Assembly: GCA_040905475.1 (NCBI GenBank)
Contig: JBBDRM010000139.1
Location: forward strand, 34,450 to 73,025
DNA from: Actinomycetota bacterium
GTDB taxonomy: Bacteria; Actinomycetota; AC-67
DNA: 38,576 bases
Direction: 5' to 3'
The notes beneath the pieces are model-generated. The model was not told where the DNA came from, did no database searches, and was given only the letters and a program-made list of their open reading frames with translations. How positions within the stretch are numbered: the stretch's first letter is position 1; each line of letters begins with the position of its first letter. Made by a program: the position numbers and the translations under genes. Positions 1 to 8,297 of this stretch are shown here, in pieces.

Positions 1-28
1 GGGGCCGCCTCGCAGTGGCCTATCCCTC

Positions 29-1675
29 CTATGTGAAGGAGACGATCGAATAACGCTCGAGGTTGATCGGACTCGGGATGAACCCTTGGACGTTCTTCGC
101 CAGGACCACGTACGTCGACGTGTGGACGTACGGGACGCCCGGCACGAGATCGGAGATCAGCTTGTTGGCCTCCTTGTAGAGCGTCACACGCCTGGCCTCC
201 TCGGTCTCCCGCTCTGCCTCGTCGAGCTTGGAGAAGATCGCCTGGTTGGTGAACCCGAACTCCGCCTTCGGGTTCTGGAAGAAGACGCCGACGAAGTTGT
301 CGGCGTCGCCGAAGTCGGCGAGCCACCCCAGGAGGTACATCCCGTACTTGCCGTCGTGTGCCTCGGTGAGATAGTCGGGACTCCACGGTGCCGTCTTAGG
401 AACCACCCGGAAGCCCACAGCCTCGAGGTCGGCCTTGAACGCCTGGAAGTTCGCGGCCGGGTCGGGCATGTACCCCCGGCTGACCCCGGTCGGATAGGCG
501 AACTCGAGGGTGATCGGCGTGGTGACGCCGGAGTCGGCGATCAGCTGCCTCGCCTTGTCGGGGCTGTACTCGTACATCGTGACGTCCGCGTTCCATCCGG
601 GAAGATCGGGCGGGACGAACTGCGTCGCCGGCACGGCTCCCGGCGGGTACTTCGCCTTGAGGAGCGCGTCCTTGTTGAGGGCATGTGCGATCGCTTGGCG
701 GATCTTGAGGTTATCGAACGGCTTCACCTTCTGAGTGAAGCCGACGTAACCCACGTTGAACGGATCGCGCTGGGCGAGCTTGAACCCGGCGGCTTCGAGT
801 GCGGTGAGATCGCCCGGGTCGGGATTCTCATACGCCTGGATCTCGCCCGTCTCGAGGGCGACGCGCCGGTCGGCCGCTTTCTCGATGGTGCGGAAGATGA
901 GCCTGTCGAACAGAGCCTCTTCGCCCCAGTAGTCGTCGTTGCGAACGAGCGTTACCCGATCGTTCGCACGGAAGCTCTCGAATTTGAAGGGACCCGTTCC
1001 GGTAGGATGCTCGAAGTCGTAGCTTCCCTCGAACTTCGGAGCGTCCGCCGTTCCGGAGATTTTGTCCGCCTCGTACTGACGGAGCGCCGTCGGGCTTGCG
1101 ATCGAGAACGACGGAAGGGTCAGGCCGGCGATGAACGAAGACGACGGCGTCGTGAGATTGATCACCGCGGTGTCGGCATCCGTTGCCGTGCACGACTTGT
1201 ACAGGCTATCCGAGGCCTTGTCACTGAACGTGCCGAAGACCGACGTCCAGTAGTACGCCACCGATTCAGTGGCGAGCAACCCGCGGAAGTTGAACCACCG
1301 ATTGAAGTTCGCGCATACCGCGTCGGCATTGAAATCGGTACCATCGTGGAACTTCACGCCCTTGCGGAGATCGAAGGTCCAGGAGGTGCCGTCGGCCGAC
1401 GGCTTCCACGACGTCGCCAGAGAGGGTTCCGGCTCGAAGCCGCCATCCTTCACACGAACAAGGCCTTCGAACATCTGGTAGATGACTCGGATCGATTCGC
1501 CGTCCGACACTTTCGCGCCGTCGAGACTCACCGGATCGGCAGACGCTCCGAACACGAACGACCCGCCTTTCTTCCCACCGCCTCCCGGCTCCTCGTCACC
1601 CCCGCACGCCGTCGCGACCAGCGCGAGCACGGCGAACACAGCCGGGATGCGCACGAGCATGCGCGGATGCTTCAC
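29..1675 (-). CDS. ABC transporter solute-binding lipoprotein, peptide/nickel family (SBP_bac_5)
   Basis: Extracytoplasmic substrate-binding component of an ABC importer for oligopeptides or related solutes. The 548-residue product starts with a lipoprotein signal: a basic N-terminus, a hydrophobic stretch at about 8-22, and a lipobox ending VATAC with Cys24 as the lipidation site, followed by a Gly-rich linker. The mature part has family 5 features: a PVSLD segment near the N-terminus, a YQMFEGLV segment, the sequence LRKGVKFHDGT, and a GYMPDP region near the C-terminal lobe. Length is normal for the family. The start is GTG at 1675 (GTG AAG CAT), preceded by a GGAGGTGGGGG ribosome site. It is divergent from moxR. 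No permease or ATPase is visible, so they may lie beyond the left edge, downstream of this gene. The substrate cannot be told from sequence. Confidence 0.93.
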   Translation of the reverse strand: MKHPRMLVRIPAVFAVLALVATACGGDEEPGGGGKKGGSFVFGASADPVSLDGAKVSDGESIRVIYQMFEGLVRVKDGGFEPEPSLATSWKPSADGTSWTFDLRKGVKFHDGTDFNADAVCANFNRWFNFRGLLATESVAYYWTSVFGTFSDKASDSLYKSCTATDADTAVINLTTPSSSFIAGLTLPSFSIASPTALRQYEADKISGTADAPKFEGSYDFEHPTGTGPFKFESFRANDRVTLVRNDDYWGEEALFDRLIFRTIEKAADRRVALETGEIQAYENPDPGDLTALEAAGFKLAQRDPFNVGYVGFTQKVKPFDNLKIRQAIAHALNKDALLKAKYPPGAVPATQFVPPDLPGWNADVTMYEYSPDKARQLIADSGVTTPITLEFAYPTGVSRGYMPDPAANFQAFKADLEAVGFRVVPKTAPWSPDYLTEAHDGKYGMYLLGWLADFGDADNFVGVFFQNPKAEFGFTNQAIFSKLDEAERETEEARRVTLYKEANKLISDLVPGVPYVHTSTYVVLAKNVQGFIPSPINLERYSIVSFT

Positions 1676-1912
1676 GTTCCCCCACCTCCCACGGACCGCT
1701 CAGCCCCACACCGGGCCCGGCGGAATCGGACACCCAATCCTATGCGGGACGCGCTGAGGCGCGAAAACGGCGCGGCCTCCGTTTTGGGATACGTCCCCGC
1801 GCCCCTCCCGGGATTGCCTGATGCCGGTTGGGGTCCGGAACAAACCTCACCGCTGCGACGTCCGTACTACTGCCCGCAAGGGCCGTGTCGACGCCTGAAA
1901 GGGGCTGCTACG

Positions 1913-2911
1913 ATGGCCGCCACCCGTCTCGCGGAGGAGCCTGTGCCGCCACGCAAGTCCGGCCGTTCGAACGGCGATTTCGCGGCTTCGTTCGAACGCC
2001 TCCAGGCCAACATCGAACAAGTCATCCAGGGCAAGTCACAGCAGATCCGGCTCGCGCTCGTGTGCCTTTTCGCCGAGGGCCACCTCCTGATCGAGGATGT
2101 GCCGGGCGTGGGCAAGACCCTCCTCGCGAAATCGATCGCGAAAACGATCGGATGCACATGGCGCCGCATCCAATTCACGCCCGACCTCCTTCCGACCGAC
2201 GTCACCGGGGTCAGCGTCTTCGACCAGGAACACGGCGATTTCGAGTTCCGCCAGGGAGCGGTGTTCGCGAACGTCGTGCTCGGTGACGAGGTGAACCGGG
2301 CCTCGCCGAAGACGCAGTCGTCGCTCCTCGAAGCCATGGAGGAAAAGCAGGTGACCGTCGACGGGGTCACTCACGTGCTCCCCGAACCGTTCATCGTGAT
2401 GGCGACCCAGAATCCCGTCGAGCACGAGGGCACCTATCCCCTGCCGGTCGCCCAGCTCGACCGGTTCCTCATGCGCCTTTCGATCGGCTATCCGAACTCG
2501 CAGTCCGAGATCGAGGTGCTCCACCGCCACGGGCAGCACTCGGCCCTCGATGAGATCGAAGCCGTGGCGAACGCTCGAACGATCCTCGCCATGATCGAGG
2601 CCGCCAAACAGGTTCACGTGGCGGAGACCCTGAACTCGTACATCGTCGAACTGATCGCCTCGACCCGACACACCTCGGAGCTCTCCCTCGGCGCGAGTCC
2701 GCGCGCATCCCTGGCTCTGCTCCGCGCCTGTCGCGCCTACGCGGCGTCCGAGGGACGGGATTACGTCATACCCGATGACGTCAAAGCGCTCGCCTCGGCC
2801 GTCATCCCCCATCGGCTGATCGTCTCTCCCGAGGCCGACATGAGCGGAAGGACACCCGTCGACGTCGTGGACGACCTCGTGGAACAGGTCGCGATCCCGA
2901 TCCGAGGCTAG
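1913..2911 (+). CDS. MoxR-family AAA+ ATPase
   Basis: AAA+ ATPase of the MoxR class, usually a chaperone that works with DUF58 or VWA-domain partners. The 332-residue product has Walker A at about 62-69 (DVPGVGKT), Walker B around 121-126 (VVLGDE), a sensor/arginine region following MATQNP, and the MoxR lid domain at the C-terminus. The start at ATG 1913 is chosen because a GAAAGGGG site lies 8 nt upstream and the family normally begins near this point; the reading frame stays open far upstream, but that part is only antisense to the solute-binding protein gene. Two bases separate its stop from the DUF58 start, so the two are probably translated from one mRNA. The moxR-DUF58-transglutaminase order is common in actinobacteria. 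The cellular target is not known. Confidence 0.93.
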   Translation: MAATRLAEEPVPPRKSGRSNGDFAASFERLQANIEQVIQGKSQQIRLALVCLFAEGHLLIEDVPGVGKTLLAKSIAKTIGCTWRRIQFTPDLLPTDVTGVSVFDQEHGDFEFRQGAVFANVVLGDEVNRASPKTQSSLLEAMEEKQVTVDGVTHVLPEPFIVMATQNPVEHEGTYPLPVAQLDRFLMRLSIGYPNSQSEIEVLHRHGQHSALDEIEAVANARTILAMIEAAKQVHVAETLNSYIVELIASTRHTSELSLGASPRASLALLRACRAYAASEGRDYVIPDDVKALASAVIPHRLIVSPEADMSGRTPVDVVDDLVEQVAIPIRG

Positions 2912-2913
2912 AG

Positions 2914-4305
2914 ATGCCGACGCGCCGCGGCCGGGCGCTGATGTTCGGTGCGATCGGACTCTACCTTGTCGCTCGAGCGCTCTCCGTGGATGAGCTGTTC
3001 TCCGTTGCGATGGCGGCGGGCGTGCTGCCGGGCCTCTCCGCGATCGCGGTGCGGTGGGCGCGTTACCGGATCGGTTTCTCCCGTGCGGTTACACCGAAAC
3101 GTCTGTTCTCCGGCGGCCGCCTCGCGATCCAGTTCAGCGTCCGCAACCTCGGGGGGATGCCCAGCCCGCCGATGCTTCTCGAGGATCAGGCTCCGCCCGC
3201 ACTGGGCGGGCCGGGTCGTTTCTCTCTGGCCTCGCTCCCGCCCGGACGCCGCGAGACCATCGTCGTCGAGCGACACCCGACGGCTCGGGGCCGCTACTCC
3301 GTCGGACCCTTGCACGCGCGAGTCGTCGACCCGTTCGGCCTCGCCGAGGCTTCCGCGACGCTGGCGGTGGCGGAAGACGTCCTCGTTTATCCGCGGGTCG
3401 AGCGGCTCGGCACCGGGGGACCGCCGGCCGATCGCGCCGGCAAGGGACCATCTGCCGTGTATCGCCTCGCGCCGGCGGGAGACGAGTTCTACGCGGTCCG
3501 CGAGTACGAGTCCGGTGACGATCTGAGGAAGATCCACTGGAAGTCGGTCGCGCGGACCGGCCAACTGATGATCCGTCAGGACGAGGCGCGCTTCTTCCCG
3601 CGAGCCACCGTTTTCCTCGACGCGCGAGCCACCGCGCACCGGGGGTTCGGCGCCGAGGCCAGCATCGAGTGGGCCGTCTCGGCGACGGCATCCACCGTCT
3701 GGCATCTCGGCCGGCTCGGGTTCGGGTTGCGGCTCTCCACCGAGGAGCGCGAACCGATCGTCGCGCGTTCGGGACGGAACGGGACCGAGGCGCTGCTCGA
3801 GGTCCTCGCCGTGATGCAGCCGTCCGGGGTCCGCACCTTGTTGCCGGCGCTGCGCCGCGTCGGACGGCGGCCGGGCGCTGAAGGCGCACTCATCGCGATC
3901 CTCCCACCGCCGACGCCGGAGGAGGTCGCCGCGCTGGGACGACTCCGTTCCGTTTACCGGTGGTGCGGGGCCGTGATCGTCGACGTGGACTCGTTCGGAA
4001 CCATCGCACCGCGCACACGCGCGGAAGCCGACCAGAAACTGGCGGCGGCTGAAGGTGCGCTCATCCGTGCCGGCTGGCGTGTGCGTTCGGCCGGCGCACG
4101 AGACAGGTACCGGGACGTATGGCAGACCCTGATCGTCGCACCGGGCTCCCTTCGGAGCTCGGCGTCGCCGCGCTCGTCGGCGCGGCGTCGCTCCCGCTCG
4201 GCCGGCTCTTCCGGACGAGCGAGATCGGCGCGGTCGCGATCGCGGCCTCGGCGGGAAGTACCGCGGTCGCGTGGGGACTGCGGCGGTTCCGAGCGCCGGC
4301 GTTGA
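2914..4305 (+). CDS. DUF58 domain protein, MoxR partner
   Basis: Membrane-associated DUF58 protein. Residues about 8-45 carry hydrophobic segments, followed by a beta-rich middle and the DUF58 signature (REYESGDDLRKIHWKSVART) near residues 192-212. The family usually ends soon after the VWA-like C-terminal fold. Here the plausible end is near DVWQTLIVAP, about residue 405, but the frame then runs on for some 60 residues made almost wholly of Ser, Arg, Ala and Gly. That tail is the out-of-frame reading of the start of the next gene, whose own frame encodes transmembrane helices there. Either the gene has lost its original stop and gained a run-on tail, or a base error hides the true stop. Co-directional with moxR, 2 nt downstream of it. 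Function beyond the MoxR partnership is unknown. Confidence 0.88.
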   Translation: MPTRRGRALMFGAIGLYLVARALSVDELFSVAMAAGVLPGLSAIAVRWARYRIGFSRAVTPKRLFSGGRLAIQFSVRNLGGMPSPPMLLEDQAPPALGGPGRFSLASLPPGRRETIVVERHPTARGRYSVGPLHARVVDPFGLAEASATLAVAEDVLVYPRVERLGTGGPPADRAGKGPSAVYRLAPAGDEFYAVREYESGDDLRKIHWKSVARTGQLMIRQDEARFFPRATVFLDARATAHRGFGAEASIEWAVSATASTVWHLGRLGFGLRLSTEEREPIVARSGRNGTEALLEVLAVMQPSGVRTLLPALRRVGRRPGAEGALIAILPPPTPEEVAALGRLRSVYRWCGAVIVDVDSFGTIAPRTRAEADQKLAAAEGALIRAGWRVRSAGARDRYRDVWQTLIVAPGSLRSSASPRSSARRRSRSAGSSGRARSARSRSRPRREVPRSRGDCGGSERRR

Positions 4306-6374
4306 TCGCTGCACTCGCTTCCTTCGTCGCGTTCCTTTGGTTCTCGTCGCTGGCGTTCTTCCGCGATTCGCTGGTAGGACCTTTCCCGACGCCTGAATCG
4401 CTCTCCTTGATCTGGAACGCAGCCGCCGAGGGACTTCGGCGGTCGCAGACCGACGCAGCTCCGGTCCCCGCGACCACGTCTTTCCTCGTCTTGGCGGCGT
4501 TCGCGATATGGGCGACCGCCTGGCTGGCCGACGACGCGGCGAACAAGCTCCGACACCCGATGCTCGCGATCGGCGTGACGGTCCCGCTGTTCGTCTTGCC
4601 GGGGACCATATTGGAGGGCGACCGCCGTTGGTTCGACGCCGGCGCGTATCTCGCCGGAGCGATGTGGGTCCTCTTCAGCGACGAGCGGTTCCGACTCAGC
4701 CGTTGGGGCCGGGTGGTGGGTCTCGGCTCACCCGGCTGGCGGCCGGGCCTCGCCGCGCGCATCGGCGTCATCGCGATCCTCGTCGCCGTGGTGGGAACAC
4801 CGATCCTTCCGGGCTTCAGCGCGCCGCCGGGTTTGCGCGGCGCGACCGGAGGCGGCGATCGGGTGGCGCTGAACCCGCTGGTGTCGATCCGACCTCAGCT
4901 CAACAGCCGTGCGCTAACCGAGGTGATGACGGTGCGCTCAAGGATCGCGAGCTACTGGCGGCTAACCGCGCTGGACCGATTCGATGGGACGACATGGACC
5001 TCCGGCCCTCAGCGTCCGGAGCTCAAGCTCGGCGAGAGACAGATCGCCGCGCAAGGCACCTCGCCGCGCAGCACGCTGGTCACGCAGCAGTTCGAGATCC
5101 ACAACCTGTCGGGCCCGTGGGTACCTGCTGCGTTCGAGCCGGTCAGGGTCGAGGGGCTTCGTGGGGTTGGCGCCGACCCGACGACCCGCACCGTGATCAT
5201 CTCGAACGACATGCGGGGCGGCACCGACTACTCGGTCAGGAGTCGCATTCCGACGATGTCGTTCGAGGAGCTCGATCGCGCGCCGCGGACCTCGGAGGCT
5301 GCGTTGGCCCGATACCTATTGCTCCCGCCCACCGCCGAGATCGCTCGAGTTCAGGGGATCGCCGAACAGATCGTGGAGCGGGCCGACGCACGCGATGGGT
5401 CGCCGTTCCGCCAGGCGGTCGCCCTCCAGGATCACCTCCGGACCTTCGCCTACGACGAGGACGTCGCCCTCGCCCACAACATCGACGACATCGAGTCGTT
5501 CCTGGTGGACATCCGGCGCGGCTACTGCGAGCAGTTCGCGACGGCCATGGCGGTCATGGCCCGCACGCTCGGCCTGCCTTCGCGGGTGGCGATCGGTTTC
5601 GCCGTCGGGACCACCGGCGTGCAGCCGGACGAGTACGACGTCACGAGCCGGCAGGCCCACGCGTGGGTCGAGATCTGGATGTCGGGGTTCGGGTGGGTCA
5701 CGTTCGAGCCGACCCCACGCAGCGACGGCATGCTCGTGCCCCGCTACACGACACCCGCGTCGGCGCCCTCGAACCCTGCGACCTCACCCACTCCGTCAGC
5801 CGAGGAAAGCCCCGATGCGAGTGCGTCGCCGTCGGCCCCGGGCGCAGAGCGGTTCGACGAGACTCCCGGCGCGGGCTCCGGGGTGTCCGGGGGCAGGCGC
5901 CTCATCCAGGTCGGAACCCTCGCCGGCGTTCTCCTGATCCTAGCCCTGTTCGCCCTCCCGATCGCAGCTCGCGCCCGGAGGGTCGTTCGTTACCGCCGGG
6001 CGGGGACGGCGGAAGACAAGGTCTCGGCTCGCTATCTCGACTTCCTCGACTGGTGCGCCACGGTCGGGCTGGGTCGGGGACCCGGCGAGACACCGATGGA
6101 GCACGCCCGGCGCCTGGCAAACGCTTCCTCGGATGCGGGCTCGTCGCTCGACGGGCTCGCCCGCATCGGCACGGACGCGGTCTACGCCCCGCTCAACGGG
6201 ATCGAGCCCGCCGCGGCCGCGAAACTCTCCCGCGATGCCCGGCGCTCGATCTCGACGGGCCTGCCTCGGCGCGCGAGGGTGCTCGGCCGGGTCGGATGGG
6301 CCTGGTGGCGAACGGACCCCGAAGGCGGTGGGGCGCCGTGGAGCCGCATGCGGGCGGCTCGGATCGAACCGTAG
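4119..6374 (+). CDS. TgpA-like membrane transglutaminase (DUF3488/transglutaminase-core/DUF4129)
   Basis: Membrane-bound transglutaminase-like protease-fold protein of 751 residues. The N-terminus has several transmembrane helices (about 14-30, 36-54, 60-81, 121-137, 145-165, 175-186, 213-230). An extracytoplasmic transglutaminase core follows, with the triad visible as Cys470 (RRGYCEQF), His514 (RQAHAW) and acidic Glu530 in FEPTPR. A Ser/Pro/Thr-rich linker (about 545-590) leads to a last helix (about 597-618) and a cytoplasmic DUF4129-like tail. The ATG at 4119 has no strong ribosome site. It is kept because the first two helices are encoded between 4119 and 4305, inside the run-on tail of the DUF58 gene. 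Third gene of the moxR-DUF58-tgpA set; the substrate is unknown. Confidence 0.92.
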   Translation: MADPDRRTGLPSELGVAALVGAASLPLGRLFRTSEIGAVAIAASAGSTAVAWGLRRFRAPALIAALASFVAFLWFSSLAFFRDSLVGPFPTPESLSLIWNAAAEGLRRSQTDAAPVPATTSFLVLAAFAIWATAWLADDAANKLRHPMLAIGVTVPLFVLPGTILEGDRRWFDAGAYLAGAMWVLFSDERFRLSRWGRVVGLGSPGWRPGLAARIGVIAILVAVVGTPILPGFSAPPGLRGATGGGDRVALNPLVSIRPQLNSRALTEVMTVRSRIASYWRLTALDRFDGTTWTSGPQRPELKLGERQIAAQGTSPRSTLVTQQFEIHNLSGPWVPAAFEPVRVEGLRGVGADPTTRTVIISNDMRGGTDYSVRSRIPTMSFEELDRAPRTSEAALARYLLLPPTAEIARVQGIAEQIVERADARDGSPFRQAVALQDHLRTFAYDEDVALAHNIDDIESFLVDIRRGYCEQFATAMAVMARTLGLPSRVAIGFAVGTTGVQPDEYDVTSRQAHAWVEIWMSGFGWVTFEPTPRSDGMLVPRYTTPASAPSNPATSPTPSAEESPDASASPSAPGAERFDETPGAGSGVSGGRRLIQVGTLAGVLLILALFALPIAARARRVVRYRRAGTAEDKVSARYLDFLDWCATVGLGRGPGETPMEHARRLANASSDAGSSLDGLARIGTDAVYAPLNGIEPAAAAKLSRDARRSISTGLPRRARVLGRVGWAWWRTDPEGGGAPWSRMRAARIEP

Positions 6375-6383
6375 CGGGTCGCG

Positions 6384-6902
6384 TCAGCCGGACGCGCGCT
6401 TACGCTGCCGTCGCCTGGGAGTCGTCTCCAGTTCCAGCTCATGCTCGACCGCCCGAAGCGTTCGAACGAACTGGTCTCGGTCGCGCAGGAACTCGGAGAC
6501 GCCGGTCCCTACCTCCCCGGCGAGCTGGTCGATCGCCACGAAGAACGCCATCTGACCCTGCCGCAGGGCGTCGAGGATGTCTCCTTCGCCCTTCAGGATC
6601 TTGAAGATGCTCTTGCCATCCGTGACGAGCTTCACGCTCGACAGGTGCTCGTCGAGGTTCACGTTCTCGCGCAGCCAACCGTACGCCCGACGAACGCGTT
6701 GAAGGGACATGCCGCCGTCCAGTAGCGACTTGACGACTTTGAGCGCGATGAGATCGCGGAACGAGTAGACCCGGCGCACTCCCGGGCGTCCCCCTGTAGC
6801 TTGGACACCGGGCTTCACGAGCCCGATCTTGTCCCAGTAACGAAGCTGGTTCCCCGTTGTGCCGGTGAAGCGTGATGCTTGGAGCGAGGTGAAACCTTCC
6901 AT
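6384..6902 (-). CDS. MerR-family transcriptional regulator
   Basis: DNA-binding regulator of 172 residues. The N-terminal winged helix-turn-helix has the MerR signature (RYWDKIGLVKP at about 22-32, then GVRRVYSFRDLIALKVVKSLLDGGMSL). The C-terminal half is helical and has no cysteine cluster, so it is not a metal sensor of the MerR/CueR kind. The frame is open to an ATG at 6968, but the start at 6902 is preferred: a GGAG site lies 8 nt upstream, the protein then begins where MerR proteins normally begin, and the predicted promoter (6970-6997) would initiate downstream of the longer start. Convergent with the transglutaminase gene, 9 nt apart. The effector and regulon cannot be inferred. Confidence 0.88.
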   Translation of the reverse strand: MEGFTSLQASRFTGTTGNQLRYWDKIGLVKPGVQATGGRPGVRRVYSFRDLIALKVVKSLLDGGMSLQRVRRAYGWLRENVNLDEHLSSVKLVTDGKSIFKILKGEGDILDALRQGQMAFFVAIDQLAGEVGTGVSEFLRDRDQFVRTLRAVEHELELETTPRRRQRKRASG

Positions 6903-6969
6903 CAAGGTGACTCCAATGCGAGATCGGGCGGGCCGGCGTTGCGGGGGAAGGCGAAGCGTAGGTGTCATT

Positions 6970-6997
6970 TCTAAAGCACGTGACCCATTACCTGCAA
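6970..6997 (-). promoter_or_regulatory. Candidate promoter of the MerR gene
   Basis: On the minus strand, TTGCAG (6997-6992) and TTTAGA (6975-6970) are separated by 16 nt. Transcription would start near 6963, giving a leader of about 60 nt with a ribosome site before the ATG at 6902. The surrounding 6970-7060 stretch is the most AT-rich part of this neighbourhood. Confidence 0.45.
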
Positions 6998-7070
6998 GAC
7001 GTGCGTGAAGTTTCTTTCAAAAAAGTTTGGAACACGGAACCTTGCAGAAGGATGGGCGAGGCGGATCGAG

Positions 7071-7442
7071 TCAGGTTCCGTCGTTGCCGCGCTCGTAGCG
7101 GTTGCGCCACCGCTCTTCCATGCGCGCGAACCAGCCTGAACCCCTTCCACCTTCGGGACGTTCACGGCCGACCTGCTTGATCCCGGACGCGATCACCATC
7201 GCCGAAGCGACCATCACTGAGAAGGCGGTGATGCCAAAGACGACGAGAAGATCCGGAAGGAACAACCCTGCGATGAGAACCGCGAAGCCGAGTGCGAATC
7301 CCACGACGGCACGCTTGACCTTGCGCAGCGCCGCCCCTTCGCTGACGCCGGCACCAACCTCGCGCGCGAATTTCGGATCCTCGGCGACCAGACGCCGTTC
7401 TATCTCTTCCAGGATCCTTTGCTCGTGGTCGGAGAGCGGCAT
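7071..7442 (-). CDS. DUF3040 membrane protein
   Basis: Small actinobacterial membrane protein of 123 residues with a typical DUF3040 N-terminus (MPLSDHEQRILEEIERRL). Two adjacent hydrophobic helices (about 52-72 and 74-92) are followed by a basic, Gly/Arg-rich cytoplasmic tail. The ATG at 7442 is chosen over an upstream in-frame start because MPLSDHE is the conserved beginning of the family and a GAGG site sits 6 nt before it. A strong promoter lies upstream. Its biological role is unknown; family members are often found near cell-division and envelope genes. Confidence 0.9.
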   Translation of the reverse strand: MPLSDHEQRILEEIERRLVAEDPKFAREVGAGVSEGAALRKVKRAVVGFALGFAVLIAGLFLPDLLVVFGITAFSVMVASAMVIASGIKQVGRERPEGGRGSGWFARMEERWRNRYERGNDGT

Positions 7443-7481
7443 GCCTACCTCGGATTCGCTCTTGGGAGCCCGTCTGGGACG

Positions 7482-7511
7482 ATTATAGGGTGGCCCTTCC
7501 AGGCCGGACAA
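7482..7511 (-). promoter_or_regulatory. Promoter of the DUF3040 gene, consensus -10
   Basis: Reading the minus strand, TTGTCC (7511-7506) is followed after 18 nt by a perfect TATAAT (7487-7482). The transcript would have a leader of about 35 nt that includes the GAGG ribosome site. The promoter begins 7 nt beyond the stop codon of the upstream crotonase gene, so DUF3040 can be expressed separately from the polymerase operon. Confidence 0.7.
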
Positions 7512-7517
7512 GGCACT

Positions 7518-8297
7518 TCATCGCGCTCGGAACGTTGGTGCACGTTTCTCGAAACGTGCCATCACGGCTTCACGGAAGTCTTCGGACGCTAGCAGCCGCC
7601 GGTTGATCATGGCCTCCCGCTCGAGGCCGGCGATCAGCGGCACGTCGAAAGCGCCGGTCGCGAGACGCTTGGCCGCCGCGACGGCCAGCGGAGGGCCCGC
7701 GGAGAGCTCGCGGGCCCAGCCCATCGCCTCATCCAGCAAACGTTCCCTGGGAACGACACGGTTAACCAAGCCCCAGGAGAGCGCCTCATCGGCTCCAACC
7801 TTCCTTCCGGTCATAACGAGCTCTTTCGCCCTGCCGAGCCCGATGAGGCGAGGCAGACGCTGCGTGCCTCCCAGATCGGGGATGATCCCCCACCGGATCT
7901 CGTAGACGGCGAGCTCGGCGTCGTCACCGGCAACCCGGAGGTCGCAGGCCGTGGCCAGCTGGATCCCGCCGCCCAAGGCGAGCCCGCCCACGGCCGCGAT
8001 CGTTGGTTTCGAGATCGTTTCGTACACCGTGAAGCAGTTCTGCAACGCGGCGATGTCGAGCGCGAGCGGACTCCCGGCGCCGATGCCGTTCGCGAAGAGC
8101 GAGGTATCGAGGCCGCTGGAGAAGGCTCGCCCTTCTCCCGTGAGGACTACCGCGCGCACGTTCGGGTCGGCCTCTGCGCGCCCGGCCGCGTCGCGTACCC
8201 CGAAGAAGACGTCTTGGTCGATCGCGTTGAGCACCTCGGGCCGGTTGATCGTGACGAGGGCAACGGCACCGTCCACCTCGTAGAGAACCTTCGTCAT
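7518..8297 (-). CDS. Enoyl-CoA hydratase/isomerase (crotonase) family protein
   Basis: Crotonase-fold protein of 259 residues acting on an acyl-CoA thioester. The oxyanion-hole segments are present: GEGRAFSSGLD at about 54-64, and GGLALGGGIQLATACDLR around 100-117. The position that is Glu144 in rat enoyl-CoA hydratase is Gln here (GGGIQLA), while the second acidic residue is kept (YEIRWGIIPD). A simple hydratase reaction is therefore doubtful; an isomerase or other crotonase activity is possible. The ATG at 8297 has a GGAGG site 5 nt upstream and overlaps the dinB stop as ATGA, so the gene is translationally coupled to the polymerase operon, an unexpected partner for a lipid enzyme. Confidence 0.9.
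   Translation of the reverse strand: MTKVLYEVDGAVALVTINRPEVLNAIDQDVFFGVRDAAGRAEADPNVRAVVLTGEGRAFSSGLDTSLFANGIGAGSPLALDIAALQNCFTVYETISKPTIAAVGGLALGGGIQLATACDLRVAGDDAELAVYEIRWGIIPDLGGTQRLPRLIGLGRAKELVMTGRKVGADEALSWGLVNRVVPRERLLDEAMGWARELSAGPPLAVAAAKRLATGAFDVPLIAGLEREAMINRRLLASEDFREAVMARFEKRAPTFRAR

Noticed and set aside
86-1912. 609-codon N-terminal extension of the MoxR frame
   Set aside because: It is antisense to the solute-binding protein gene, and a good ribosome site stands before ATG 1913.
1960-2000. GTTCGAACGGC-type palindromes inside moxR, considered as SOS boxes
   Set aside because: They lack the four-base spacer between the half-sites and lie inside coding sequence.
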